Origin: Palsa-506 sp050013415 | GTDB lineage: Bacteria; Actinomycetota; Actinomycetes; Streptosporangiales; Streptosporangiaceae | NCBI GenBank assembly: GCA_050013415.1 | Contig: JBEKFH010000044.1 | Location: forward strand, 1 to 19,568 | DNA: 19,568 nt | Reading direction: 5' to 3' | Shown: piece after piece, positions 1 to 8,973 of the stretch | Layout: each line of letters opens with the position of its first letter | How positions within the stretch are numbered: position 1 is the stretch's first letter | The notes under the pieces: generated by a model | Seen by the model: the letters and a program-made list of their open reading frames with translations, nothing else | Databases searched by the model: none | Told to the model about the DNA's origin: nothing | Translations under genes and position numbers: made by a program

Positions 1-2
1 CG

Positions 3-569
3 GCCCTGCCGGACGGCGCGCTGCTGTGGGCCGCGTCCAGCCTGCCGATCCGCGACCTGGACCAGCAGATGGCCCCGCGCGCCGGCCTGCGGGTGCTGGC
101 CAGCCGGGGGGCGAGCGGCATCGACGGGCTGGTGTCCTCGGCGATCGGCGCCGCGCTGGCGCACCAGGCCGCCGGCGGCGGCCCGGCCGTCGCGCTGCTC
201 GGCGACCTGGCGTTCCTGCACGACGCGCCCGGCCTGGTGCTCGGGCCGGAGGAGCCGCGGCCGGACCTGTGCCTCGTCGTGGTCAACAACGACGGCGGCG
301 GGATCTTCTCGATGCTGGAGCAGGCGGCGATCCCCGGGCCGTTCGAGCGGCTCTTCGGCACCCCGCACGGCGCGGACATCGGCCAGCTGGCGCGGGCGTT
401 GGGCCTGCCCTGCGCGCGCCTCGGGCAGCCCGCTGACCTGCCGGGGCTGCTGGCGGGCGGTGGCCTGCGGGTGATCGAGGCGCGCACCGATCGCGCGGCG
501 GGCGCGGCGCTGCGGGCCAGGCTGCGGCAGCAGGCCAGCGCCGCTATCGGCGCCGCCCGGCCGCGCTGA
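3..569 (+). CDS. menD: MenD, SEPHCHC synthase, C-terminal part (5' end outside window)
   Basis: This is the C-terminal ~188 residues of 2-succinyl-5-enolpyruvyl-6-hydroxy-3-cyclohexene-1-carboxylate synthase. This thiamine diphosphate and Mg-dependent enzyme joins isochorismate and 2-oxoglutarate in menaquinone synthesis. The frame is open from the left edge. Visible family signatures are SSLPIRDLD, then RGASGIDGLVSSAIGAALA, then the ThDP/metal motif beginning GDLAFLHD and ending in NNDGGGIFS, then FERLFGTPHG. The C-terminus looks complete. The isochorismate synthase that would feed it is encoded further right on the opposite strand, with the ABC importer operon in between. The stop lies in a 13-bp direct repeat (559-571 and 580-592) that supplies a second in-frame TGA 21 bp downstream. 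The family call is secure from the motifs; only the N-terminal half is missing. Confidence 0.95.
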   Translation, partial: ALPDGALLWAASSLPIRDLDQQMAPRAGLRVLASRGASGIDGLVSSAIGAALAHQAAGGGPAVALLGDLAFLHDAPGLVLGPEEPRPDLCLVVVNNDGGGIFSMLEQAAIPGPFERLFGTPHGADIGQLARALGLPCARLGQPADLPGLLAGGGLRVIEARTDRAAGAALRARLRQQASAAIGAARPR

Positions 570-592
570 TCGGCCACCGGGCCGCGCTGATC
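559..592. repeat. 13-bp direct repeat spanning the menD stop codon
   Basis: The sequence GGCCGCGCTGATC occurs at 559-571 and again at 580-592, a 21-bp period. The first copy holds the menD TGA. The second gives another TGA in the same frame and overlaps the stop of the convergent permease gene. It looks like a small local duplication. Confidence 0.7.
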
Positions 593-1556
593 ACATGATC
601 CGGACGCGGGGGTCGAGCAGCGCGTAGCCCATGTCCACGACGATGTTGGCGATGACCACGAAAGCGGACGCGACCAGCACGAAGCCGATGATCACCGGCA
701 GGTTGCCGGTGTTGATCGCCTGCAGGGACTCGAAGCCGAGGCCGGGCAGTCCGAACACCTGCTCTACCACGATGACGCCGCCGAGCAGCGCGCCGATGTC
801 GACGCCGAGCTGCGACACCACCGGGGTCAGCGCGGCCCGCAGCCCGTGCCGGAGGATCACCCGGCGCTCGGACAGGCCCTTGGAGCGGGCGGTGCGGATG
901 AAGTCCTCGCCCATCGTGTCGAGCAGCGATCCGCGGGACAGCCTCGTGTAGACCGCCGCCTGAATGGTGGCGAGGGTGATCCAGGGCAGGATCATGTGCC
1001 CCATCCACGGGATCACGCCGGTGGACAGGCCGGCGTAGCCGGTCGAGATCCAGCTGACGCCGTGCTCGTTCAGCGGCAGGAACACGCCGAGGATCAGCAG
1101 TTCGCCCAGCACGAACGCTGGCATCGAGAGACCTGCCAGCACCCCGACCGTGGCGACGCGGTCGAAAAGGCTTCGGGCCCTGGTGGCAGACAGCACGCCG
1201 ACGCCCAGGCCGACGATCAGCCAGAGCACCGTACCGCCGACCACTACCGATGCGGTGATCGGCAGGTCCTGCGCCAGGCTGGTCTTGACGGGCACGCCGG
1301 TGAGGTAGGAGGTGCCGAGGTTCAGGTGCGCCGTCCGGTCCAGGAACTGCCAGTACTGCACGCGCAGCGGCTGATTCAAGCCGAGATTCCTGATGATCTC
1401 CGTGATTACCTGCGGCGTGGCGCCCCGGCCGGCCAGTTCCCTGGCGACGACCTCGACCGGCCTGGTGAAGAACAACAGGAACGTTCCCGTGGAGACGATC
1501 CAGAGCACCACGATCCCGGTCAGGATCCGGCGGATGAGAAATCGCGCCATGCCCAT
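591..1556 (-). CDS. ABC transporter permease, DppB/OppB-type
   Basis: This is the first-type inner membrane permease of a peptide/nickel-class (PepT family) ABC importer, 321 residues, close to the usual family length. The N-terminus reads MARFLIRRILTGIVVLWIV and is typical of DppB/OppB. About six membrane segments are visible. The cytoplasmic EAA loop that contacts the ATPases is seen around GEDFIRTARSKGLSERRV, followed by a GLPGLG segment. It is the last gene of the operon, starting 6 bp after the DppC-type stop. The Shine-Dalgarno is weak, so translation is probably coupled to the gene before it. The ATG at 1556 was chosen; a second in-frame ATG two codons later is possible. The 3' end converges on menD with a 21-bp gap. 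The transported substrate cannot be told from the permease. Confidence 0.93.
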   Translation of the reverse strand: MGMARFLIRRILTGIVVLWIVSTGTFLLFFTRPVEVVARELAGRGATPQVITEIIRNLGLNQPLRVQYWQFLDRTAHLNLGTSYLTGVPVKTSLAQDLPITASVVVGGTVLWLIVGLGVGVLSATRARSLFDRVATVGVLAGLSMPAFVLGELLILGVFLPLNEHGVSWISTGYAGLSTGVIPWMGHMILPWITLATIQAAVYTRLSRGSLLDTMGEDFIRTARSKGLSERRVILRHGLRAALTPVVSQLGVDIGALLGGVIVVEQVFGLPGLGFESLQAINTGNLPVIIGFVLVASAFVVIANIVVDMGYALLDPRVRIM

Positions 1557-1562
1557 CGCGGA

Positions 1563-2602
1563 TCAATCCCCGAGTTCTGCGGCGGTCAGCGGGCCTGGGG
1601 TGCCTTCTCCGGCCGCTAGCCGGCGCCGGCGCTCGCGCCGCCCGCGCCTGCTGCCCGCGGCGAAGATCCGCTCGGTCCGCGGGTCAAGCGCGTCCCGGAT
1701 CCCGTCGCCGAGCAGGTTGAATGCCAGCGTGGTGATCAGCAGCGCGGCGGACGGGAAGACCACGTACCACCAGGCGACCGTGTAGTAGTTCTGCGCCTCG
1801 GACAGGATGCTGCCCCAGCTGGCCGTCGGCTCGGGGACGCCGATGCCGAGGTAGGACAAGGTGGCCTCGAAGATGACGGCGGTGGGAATGTACAAGGTCG
1901 CCAGCACCAGCACCGGCCCCATCAGGTTGGGCAGGATGTCGATGAACATAATCCGCCATGGCCCGGCGCCGAGCGACCTGGCCGCCTCGATGTACTCCTT
2001 CTCCTTCAGCGAGATGGTCTGGCCGCGCACGATCCTGGAGATGCCCGCCCAGGAGAAGAACGAGATCACCCCGATCACGATCGTCAGGCTCGGGCTGAAG
2101 ACGGCCGCGAGCGCGAGCGCGAGCACGATGTAGGGGAACGCGAGCACGGTGTCGATGAACCTGGCGAGCACCGTGTCCACCCAGCCGCCGAAGTACCCGG
2201 CGATCAGGCCGATGGTGACCCCGGCCACGGCCGCGATCGCGGTGGTGACGATCCCGACGAACAGTGAGATCCGCGCTCCGTAGAGGATCCGGATGAGCAG
2301 GTCGCGGCCGATGTAGTCGGTGCCGAGCAGGAAGCCGTGCGTGCCGGGCCCGACCGGCGCCCCGGTGCTCGTCGTGCCGGTGTTGGTGAACGCCTGGTCC
2401 GGGCCGTGGTGGTAGAGGCTGGCGAAGACCGGCGCGGTGATGGCGAGCACGACCATCACCAGGATCACCACCATGGAGGCGATCGCCACCTTGTCGTGCA
2501 GCAGGCGGCGCCAGGTGAGCTGCCACTGGCTGCGGCCCTCGATCCCGCCCCCGGCGGGCGCGGACTCGGCGGCATTGGCTTGGAACTCCAGCTCGCTGAC
2601 GC

Positions 2603-2606
<4 letters not shown>
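1563..2606 (-). CDS. ABC transporter permease, DppC/OppC-type
   Basis: This is the second permease of the importer, 347 residues. The first membrane helix is near residues 40-62. It is followed by an extracellular loop with GTDYIGRDLLIRILYGARISL, which is characteristic of DppC/OppC. The EAA loop is around EYIEAARSLGAGPWRI, and LLGDGIRDALDPR lies near the end of the transmembrane part, as usual in this family. The ~30-residue tail after it is Arg-rich and unusual in composition. The ATG at 2606 is preceded by GGAAGGGAG at good spacing and forms ATGA with the stop of the upstream ATPase gene. A longer reading frame upstream has no typical permease sequence and lies inside that ATPase gene, so I rejected it. 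Confidence 0.93.
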
Positions 2607-3687
<1,081 letters not shown>

Positions 3688-3691
<4 letters not shown>

Positions 3692-4782
3692 GCTATGACG
3701 CTCCCCTCGGCCTCGGGTCGATTCGCGATCGCCTGGGCGATCTGCGCGGCGGCAGCGTTGCGGCCGCGCTCGACCGCACGCCTGCGCAGTTCCTCCGCCT
3801 CGCTGGCCAGGCCGGCCGCCGTGACCGGCAGCCAGCAGGCGGACACGTGCAGCCCGTCGTCGCCCACCGGTGCCAGCGGCGGCTGCTCGGTCAGGCACCG
3901 GTCCATCACGTACGCGCAGCGCGGATGGAAGGCGCAGCCGGACGGCAGCCGGATCAGGCTGGGCGGCTGGCCGGTGATCGGCTTGAGCCGGTCGCCCGCC
4001 GCCGAGCTGTTCGGGATCGACTCGAGCAGGCCCTTGGTGTAGGGATGGTGCGGCCGGTAGAAGATGTCATTCTTGCTGGCTTTCTCAGCCGCCTTGCCCG
4101 CGTACATGACCATCACGTCGTCGGCGATATCCGCGACCACACCGAGGTCGTGAGTGATCATGATGAGCGCGGTGCCGGATTCCTGCTGCAGCCGGAGCAG
4201 CAGGTCGAGTATCTGGGCCTGCACGGTGGCGTCCAGTGCCGTGGTGGGCTCGTCGCAGATGATCAGCTCGGGACTCAGCGACAGCGCCATCGCGATCATC
4301 GCGCGCTGCCGCATTCCGCCGGAGAACTGGTGCGGGTAGTCGTTCACCCGCTCGGCAGGCCGCGGAATGCCCACCCGGCCGAGCAGGTCGACCGCGCGCT
4401 CGGTTGCCTGCTTCTTGCTGATCGTCTTGTCGTGCGACCGGATCATCTCGACGATCTGCCAGCCGACCTTGAACAGCGGGTGCATGCTCGTCAGCGGATC
4501 CTGGAAGATGACCGCGATCTGCGCGCCGCGGACCTTCCGCAGCTGGTCCGGCCGGAGGGTGAGCAGGTCGGTGCCCTTGAAGACCGCCTTGCCGTCGACT
4601 CGCCCGCCCGGGGTCAGGCCGAGCAGGGTCTGGGTGAGCACGGTCTTGCCGCTGCCCGACTCGCCGACGATGCCGATGGTCCGGCCGCTGTCGACGCTGA
4701 ACGACACTCCGCGTACCGCCTGCACGATGCCGTCGGCGGTGGGGAAACTGACCCGCAGGTCGGTCACCTCGAGCAGGCTCAA
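3688..4782 (-). CDS. ABC transporter ATP-binding protein, DppD/OppD-type
   Basis: This is the first ATPase of the importer, 364 residues. Visible motifs are Walker A GESGSGKT, Q-loop VIFQDPLTSMHP, signature FSGGMRQRAMIAMAL, Walker B LIICDEPTTALD, and the switch histidine in MITHDLGVVAD. The C-terminal oligopeptide/dipeptide-transporter extension reads GCAFHPRCAYVMDRC. The start is a TTG, supported by GGAGGG five bases upstream and by the usual family opening SLLEVTDLRVSF directly after it. A weak start codon may set a lower level than the binding protein. The gene begins 150 bp after the binding-protein gene, across a strong inverted repeat, and its stop overlaps the next start. The C-terminal ~30 residues are an Ala/Arg/Glu-rich extension with no known role. 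Confidence 0.94.
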
Positions 4783-4863
4783 AGGTCCCTCCGATGTGGC
4801 CGTAGCACGGTGTTCCCGGCGTTATCTGGGGATCCAGAGGGTACCGGTCGTGCCCTGTGCCTG

Positions 4864-4903
4864 GATCCGGCCGGGTACGCATTGGGGCATACCCGGCCGG
4901 ATC
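4864..4903 (-). terminator. Perfect 14-bp inverted repeat between binding-protein gene and ATPase gene
   Basis: GATCCGGCCGGGTA (4864-4877) pairs perfectly with TACCCGGCCGGATC (4890-4903) across a 12-nt loop. It lies 30 bp beyond the stop of the binding-protein gene and 81 bp before the ATPase start. There is no T-run, which is common for actinobacterial hairpins. By position it may be a partial terminator or an mRNA 3' stabiliser that leaves more binding-protein message than transporter message. An operator role is also possible. Confidence 0.6.
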
Positions 4904-4906
4904 TTT

Positions 4907-4943
4907 GGCCTAACGTGTCGTCGGGCCCTGGCCTAACTTGTCG
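4907..4943. repeat. 14-bp imperfect direct repeat at the stop of the binding-protein gene
   Basis: GGCCTAACGTGTCG (4907-4920) and GGCCTAACTTGTCG (4930-4943) differ at one base and are spaced 23 bp apart. The second copy contains the stop codon of the binding-protein gene. It resembles the duplication at the menD stop. Confidence 0.6.
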
Positions 4944-6786
4944 GGCTGAGCCAGAGGTTGGTGACGTCCGGCCCGCCGATGTTGGGCGCGTACACGACGG
5001 CCGACGAGCCGACGTTGTGCACCCTCGAACTCGAGTAGTACGGCGCCAGCTGGTTCAGCAGCGGGACGAAGACGGCGTCCTTCATGACGTTCTCGTCCGC
5101 CTGGTGCCAGAGCGACCCGGCCGTGGTCAGCGACGTCGCCGCCTCGGCATTCTTGATCAGGCCGTCCAGTGCCGTGCTGTTGTAGCAGCCGTAGTTGTTG
5201 GTGTTGACCACGCAGTTGGTCTGGAACAGCGGCGAGATGACCGTGCGGCCGTTGTTGCCGAACCAGTCAGGGATCCATCCCGGGCTGGATCCGACGTCCC
5301 AGGTGCCGGCCTTGTTGTTCTCCGGGGAGTCGCCAAGGTCGACGAAGTAGCTCGAGCCAGGCTCGGGCTTGCCCTTCAGGTTGATGCCGCAGTTCTTCAG
5401 GCTGGCCTGGATCGCTACGAACACCTGCGTGTTGACGCTGTCGTCGATGTACAGGTCGCTCAGCGTCAGGCCATTCTTGTACCCGGCCTTGGCGAGCAGC
5501 GACTTGCACATCGCCACGTTGCCGTTGCCGTTGTCATCCGGGTAGAGGTTGTAGTTCTCGTAGCCGACGTTGCCCGGCGGGATGGCGGTATTGATGATCT
5601 TCACCACGGACGGGCCGCCGTACACCTTCTGCACGGCCACCTTGTCGACGCCGTACTCGATGGCCTGGCGCACCAGCAGCTTCTGCACCGCGCCGCCGAC
5701 GTTCGGGCTGCGCAGGTTGAACACGATGTAGGGCAGCGTGTTGCTCCACGGCCAGATCTTGAACTTGGGATCGTGCTTGGCCAGCAGCCCGGCGATCGCG
5801 GTCGGCTCGAACGGCGTGTCGAGGACCAGGTCGTAGGTACCCGCCTGCTCGTCGGCCAGCTGGGTCTGCGCCGAGGCGACGCCCATCGTGACCGTGATCT
5901 CCTTGACGTACTGGTGCCGGAGCGGGTCGGTGGACTGCTTCCACGCCGGGTTGCGCTGCATCACGATCGACTTGCCGGCGACGTACGAGGTGATCTGGTA
6001 CGGGCCGTCGGAGATCGTGTGAGTGTCCAGCTGGTTGCTGTTCGGCACGTAGGCGTCGTATTCCACGGGCCGGGCCGAGGTGAACGGCATCGCCATCATG
6101 TACAGGAAGTCGCTGGCCGGCGCCATCAGCTTGACCTGCAGGGTCAGCGGGTTCGGCGCGGACAGCCCCGCGATGGTGTGCGTGTTCTGGAAGTTCGCGA
6201 TGTTGGTCGCGGTCGGCGCGTGCGACTTCACCGCGAAGTACGCGGCCTCGCTGTTGAGGTAGGTCTGCATCCCGACGATCGTGCTGCCGTAGTACAGCGG
6301 GTTGCCGACCGGGCTCACCGGGTTGCCGAACGCCTTGAACTCGCGGATGAAGTCGTCCGCCGTCACCTGGCGCGGCGGGCTGGTGTTCCAGTCAACGCCT
6401 GACCTGATGTGGAACGTGTAGGTTGTCCCGCCATTGGTGATCCCGCCGTTGGCCGCGCTCGGCACCACGGTGGCGACGTCGGCGACCGGGCTGGTCGCCT
6501 TCTTCCAGCCCGCGTCGCCGAGGGCGTTGTCCACCGAGTACGGGTAGCTGAGCAGCTGCCGGGTGTAGGCGCGCTCCAGGATGTAGTCCGCCGTGTAGTA
6601 GGCGGGCACGGTGTCGATGTGGTCGGGACCGCTGGCCGCGACGATGTGCAGGGTGCCGCCGTAGACCGGCTTGCTGCCGCTCGCGTTCGGCGTGGTGGTG
6701 GTGCTGGACTTCCCGCACGCGGCGAGCCCGGCGGCGGCCAGTAGCGCTACTGCCACGGCGGTAAGTCGCTTGGGCATGGGTGTCAT
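4933..6786 (-). CDS. ABC transporter substrate-binding lipoprotein, family 5 (peptide/nickel-type)
   Basis: This is an extracytoplasmic solute receptor for the importer encoded downstream, 617 residues. A lipoprotein signal peptide opens the protein, with a positively charged MPKR, a hydrophobic core and lipobox LAAC, so Cys24 would be lipidated and the protein held on the outer face of the membrane. A Ser/Thr-rich linker follows, then the family-5 opening YGGTLHIVAA. The fold shows typical stretches such as YTFHIRSGVDWNTSPPRQVTADDF and a C-terminal region ending in AVVYAPNIGG. The ATG at 6786 has AAGGAG seven bases upstream; a longer frame to 6864 would bury the signal peptide and was rejected. 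As the first gene of the operon it should carry the main promoter, in 6787-6948, where I find no convincing -35/-10 pair. The ligand is not predictable from the sequence. Confidence 0.94.
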   Translation of the reverse strand: MTPMPKRLTAVAVALLAAAGLAACGKSSTTTTPNASGSKPVYGGTLHIVAASGPDHIDTVPAYYTADYILERAYTRQLLSYPYSVDNALGDAGWKKATSPVADVATVVPSAANGGITNGGTTYTFHIRSGVDWNTSPPRQVTADDFIREFKAFGNPVSPVGNPLYYGSTIVGMQTYLNSEAAYFAVKSHAPTATNIANFQNTHTIAGLSAPNPLTLQVKLMAPASDFLYMMAMPFTSARPVEYDAYVPNSNQLDTHTISDGPYQITSYVAGKSIVMQRNPAWKQSTDPLRHQYVKEITVTMGVASAQTQLADEQAGTYDLVLDTPFEPTAIAGLLAKHDPKFKIWPWSNTLPYIVFNLRSPNVGGAVQKLLVRQAIEYGVDKVAVQKVYGGPSVVKIINTAIPPGNVGYENYNLYPDDNGNGNVAMCKSLLAKAGYKNGLTLSDLYIDDSVNTQVFVAIQASLKNCGINLKGKPEPGSSYFVDLGDSPENNKAGTWDVGSSPGWIPDWFGNNGRTVISPLFQTNCVVNTNNYGCYNSTALDGLIKNAEAATSLTTAGSLWHQADENVMKDAVFVPLLNQLAPYYSSSRVHNVGSSAVVYAPNIGGPDVTNLWLSPTS

Positions 6787-6802
6787 GAGCGGACTCCTTC
6801 GG

Positions 6803-6836
6803 GCCTGACGCCAGGCGCAGGCATGTGATTGGTCAC
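6803..6836 (-). promoter_or_regulatory. Two small inverted repeats in the leader of the ABC importer operon
   Basis: GCCTGACGCCAGGC (6803-6816) has 5-bp arms and a 4-nt gap. GTGATTGGTCAC (6825-6836) has GTGA/TCAC arms, also with a 4-nt gap. Both lie 17-50 bp upstream of the binding-protein start and could be operator or leader structures. The second has a CRP-like core but the wrong spacing for CRP. The evidence is symmetry and position only. Confidence 0.25.
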
Positions 6837-6931
6837 TCTTCGTGGGTACACGCATCGGCGCCACTTTGCTACCCGCACGGACGAAGCGGTCGAAAGCATT
6901 TACGGAACCGCAACCGCCCTGTGACCATGCA

Positions 6932-6951
6932 TGAGCCCTGGCGGTGGCTCA
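6932..6951 (-). terminator. Short hairpin at the menF stop codon
   Basis: TGAGCC and GGCTCA arms (6-bp stem, 8-nt loop) begin exactly at the menF TGA and continue into the intergenic region before the importer operon. There is no T-run. It may help end menF transcription, but it is short and the call is weak. Confidence 0.25.
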
Positions 6952-8277
6952 GCCCTCCAGCGCGTCCTGCATGGGCCGGAATTTCGCCTGCGCCTCGGCC
7001 AGCTCGGCCGCCGGATCCGAGCCCGCCACGATGCCGCAGCCGGCGAACAGGCGGGCCCGCCTGCCGCTGAGCTGGCCGCAGCGCAGGGCGATGCCCCACT
7101 CGCCGTTCCCGCGCGCGTCGACCCAGCCCACCGGGCCGGCGTATCGGCCCCTGTCCATGCCCTCGAGTTCCCTGATCAGCTCCATGGCGGCATCGGCGGG
7201 GGTGCCGCAGACGGCGGCTGTCGGGTGCAGCGCGCCGGCCAGCGCGAGGGCTGACGCGTCCCTGGCCAGGGTGCCGCTGACCGTCGTGGCGAGGTGCTGG
7301 ACGTTGGCCAGCCTGAGCAGGGACGGCCGCGGCTCGATGTCCAGCCGGTCGCAGAGCGGGGCGAGCACGTCGCGGACCGAGTCGACCGCGTAGGAGTGCT
7401 CGGCGGCGTTCTTGGCCGAGGCGAGCAGCGCCGCGCCGACCGCGGCGTCACGGGCGGCCGTGCCGCCGCGCGCCGCGGTGCCCGCGAGCACGTAGGAGGT
7501 GACCCGCCGCCCCTCGCGCCTGATCAGCAGCTCAGGCGTCGCGCCGGTGAGGCCGCCGCACGCGAACGCGTAGCAGTCGGGGTAGCGAGCCGCCAGCCTG
7601 CGCAGCACAAGCCGGACGTCGATCGGCTCCGCCGCCGTCGCGTGCAGGTCGCGCGCGAGCACCACCTTGGCAAGCGCGCCGTCGGAGATCCGCTGGACCG
7701 CCGCTGATACTGCCCGCTGCCATTGCGGCGCGGACAGGCTCCCGTCGTGCCAGCGGATGGCGCCGGGCGGGATTACCGGGGCACCGGCGGGTGTCACCTG
7801 GGCACCGGCGGTCACTGGGGCACCAGTCGTTACCGTGGCTGCCGTCACCGGGGTTGCCCGCCCGCCGCGGTCGTCGCTGGTGCCGTCGCTGATGGTGGTG
7901 TGCCAGGTCCGGCCGGCCGCACGGCCGATCACGGTGCTGGGCACCACCAGCACGGAGCCGTCCGACGCGGCGTCGAAGGTAAAGCTGCCGAACGCGACGG
8001 GCCCGCAGCCGGGAAGCCCCACGCTGTCATCGACCTCGGCGGTTTCCAGCAGCGCCCGCAGCCATTTCTCGGCGGCGGTGAACCGGTCCTCGCCGGCCGG
8101 CAGCGTGATCCTGGCCGCCTCGCCCCAGCCGACCAGTCCGCCGGCGCGGCGGACCCAGGCGACGGCGCCGGGACGCGGCAGCATGGCCAGCAGATCGCGG
8201 TCGTCGGTGATCGCTGTGGTGCGGACGACCAGCCGGTCCGGTGTCCGCAGGCCCGCGTCCCCCCGATCGGCTCCCAC
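6949..8277 (-). CDS. menF: Isochorismate synthase (MenF/DhbC-type)
   Basis: This Mg-dependent enzyme converts chorismate to isochorismate, the substrate of MenD. It belongs to the chorismate-binding superfamily. The C-terminal half shows the family motifs GATPELLIRR, LAGTAARGG, KNAAEHSYAVDSVRDVLAPL, the conserved HPTAAVCGTP, and YAGPVGWVDARGNGEW. The role in menaquinone rather than siderophore synthesis is inferred from nearby menD. The region between the N-terminal and catalytic parts holds a low-complexity VTTGAPVTAGAQVTPAGAPV stretch, probably a flexible linker. I chose the GTG at 8277 (442 residues). A TACAGT box ends six bases upstream, suggesting a leaderless message. The frame runs back to a TTG at 8376, but that stretch uses rare codons such as ATA and contains a perfect palindrome, so it looks non-coding. 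The start remains uncertain. Confidence 0.9.
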   Translation of the reverse strand: MGADRGDAGLRTPDRLVVRTTAITDDRDLLAMLPRPGAVAWVRRAGGLVGWGEAARITLPAGEDRFTAAEKWLRALLETAEVDDSVGLPGCGPVAFGSFTFDAASDGSVLVVPSTVIGRAAGRTWHTTISDGTSDDRGGRATPVTAATVTTGAPVTAGAQVTPAGAPVIPPGAIRWHDGSLSAPQWQRAVSAAVQRISDGALAKVVLARDLHATAAEPIDVRLVLRRLAARYPDCYAFACGGLTGATPELLIRREGRRVTSYVLAGTAARGGTAARDAAVGAALLASAKNAAEHSYAVDSVRDVLAPLCDRLDIEPRPSLLRLANVQHLATTVSGTLARDASALALAGALHPTAAVCGTPADAAMELIRELEGMDRGRYAGPVGWVDARGNGEWGIALRCGQLSGRRARLFAGCGIVAGSDPAAELAEAQAKFRPMQDALEG

Positions 8278-8280
8278 GCC

Positions 8281-8309
8281 ACAACTGTACGTTGCGGCAT
8301 TTGCCGCAA
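8281..8309 (-). promoter_or_regulatory. Putative menF promoter region with 18-bp palindromic operator
   Basis: TTGCGGCATTTGCCGCAA (8292-8309) is a perfect palindrome: 8-bp arms around a 2-bp centre. On the minus strand it is followed by TACAGT (8284-8289), a TANNNT -10 box, then six bases to the GTG at 8277. A repressor bound at the palindrome would cover the -35 to -10 spacer. No good -35 hexamer is visible. I do not recognise the site as that of a known regulator. Confidence 0.45.
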
Positions 8310-8427
8310 ACACGCCGGCGCTCGGCGCCTGATCCTTCCCGGCGCGCGCCGCGCGTGGTATTTTCTCACTCAACAATTTCCCACTATCACGATCGGATTA
8401 ATAGGGTAGATTGAAGGGGTTACCTGA

Positions 8428-8973
8428 ATGATGGACACGAGGAGCGATGCATTGACGGACAGCGGCACCCGGATCCAGCCGCGGATCCAGCCAGGGGTCC
8501 GGCCCAGGATCCAGCCGCGGGCCCGGCCGGCGCGGCTCGGCCAGATCGTGGCCGAGATCGCATCCCATCCCGCGAGCTGGAGCGATATCGTTCGGTTCGA
8601 CTCCGGCCGGCGCTGGTACCGGCGCCTTGAGCTGACCGACGATTATGAGGTGTGGCTGCTGAGCTGGCTGCCCGGGCAGGAAACCGGCTTCCATGACCAT
8701 GGGGAGGCGGTGGGCGCGTTCGCCGTCGCCTACGGGGAGCTGCGCGAGCGGACGGTCCCGGCGAGGCGCCCGAGGGTCAGGAACCGGGCGCTGCTGGCCG
8801 GCCAGGTCAGGCCGTTCGGGGCGGGGCACGTGCATGACGTGGTTAACGTCACTGCCGGGCCCGCCGTCAGCGTGCACGCCTACTCCCCGCCACTCACCGC
8901 GATGCGCCGCTATCACCTCACCGCTGGCGGCCTGGTGTACGCGGCCACCGAGCATGCGGAGCTGGGCTGGTGA
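8428..8973 (+). CDS. Cysteine dioxygenase, type I (cupin)
   Basis: This mononuclear iron cupin oxidises L-cysteine to cysteine sulfinate in the cytoplasm. The metal-binding cupin motif is GFHDHGEAVGAFAVAYGEL, with His89 and His91, and the third ligand lies in HVHDVVN (His134 or His136). SVHAYSPPL followed by MRRY is the usual C-terminal signature. Where animal enzymes have the cross-linking cysteine, this one has a glycine (YGEL), as do other bacterial members. The 181-residue length is normal. The first ~35 residues are an unusual extension rich in RIQP-type repeats. The ATG at 8428 has GAAGGGG about 9 bases upstream; ATG 8431 is an alternative. It overlaps the next gene by 4 bp. Related thiol dioxygenases that oxidise 3-mercaptopropionate cannot be fully excluded. 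Confidence 0.92.
   Translation: MMDTRSDALTDSGTRIQPRIQPGVRPRIQPRARPARLGQIVAEIASHPASWSDIVRFDSGRRWYRRLELTDDYEVWLLSWLPGQETGFHDHGEAVGAFAVAYGELRERTVPARRPRVRNRALLAGQVRPFGAGHVHDVVNVTAGPAVSVHAYSPPLTAMRRYHLTAGGLVYAATEHAELGW
8468..8527 (+). repeat. GGATCCAGCC repeats in the N-terminal extension of cysteine dioxygenase
   Basis: GGATCCAGCC occurs three times in this stretch with related GGTCCGGCC spacers, giving the peptide pattern RIQPRIQPGVRPRIQPRARP. The first two copies are 12 bp apart and the last about 30 bp further on. It is in frame and so alters only the extension, not the cupin core. Confidence 0.7.

Noticed and set aside
6825..6836. A CRP-like site GTGATTGGTCAC upstream of the importer operon
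   Set aside because: CRP-type sites need a 6-bp centre between TGTGA and TCACA. Here it is 4 bp, so it is kept only as a weak inverted repeat.
8278..8376. N-terminal extension of isochorismate synthase to a TTG at 8376
   Set aside because: The stretch has rare codons (ATA, CCA, GCA), lower GC at third positions, a palindrome, and no family sequence. Not fully excluded.
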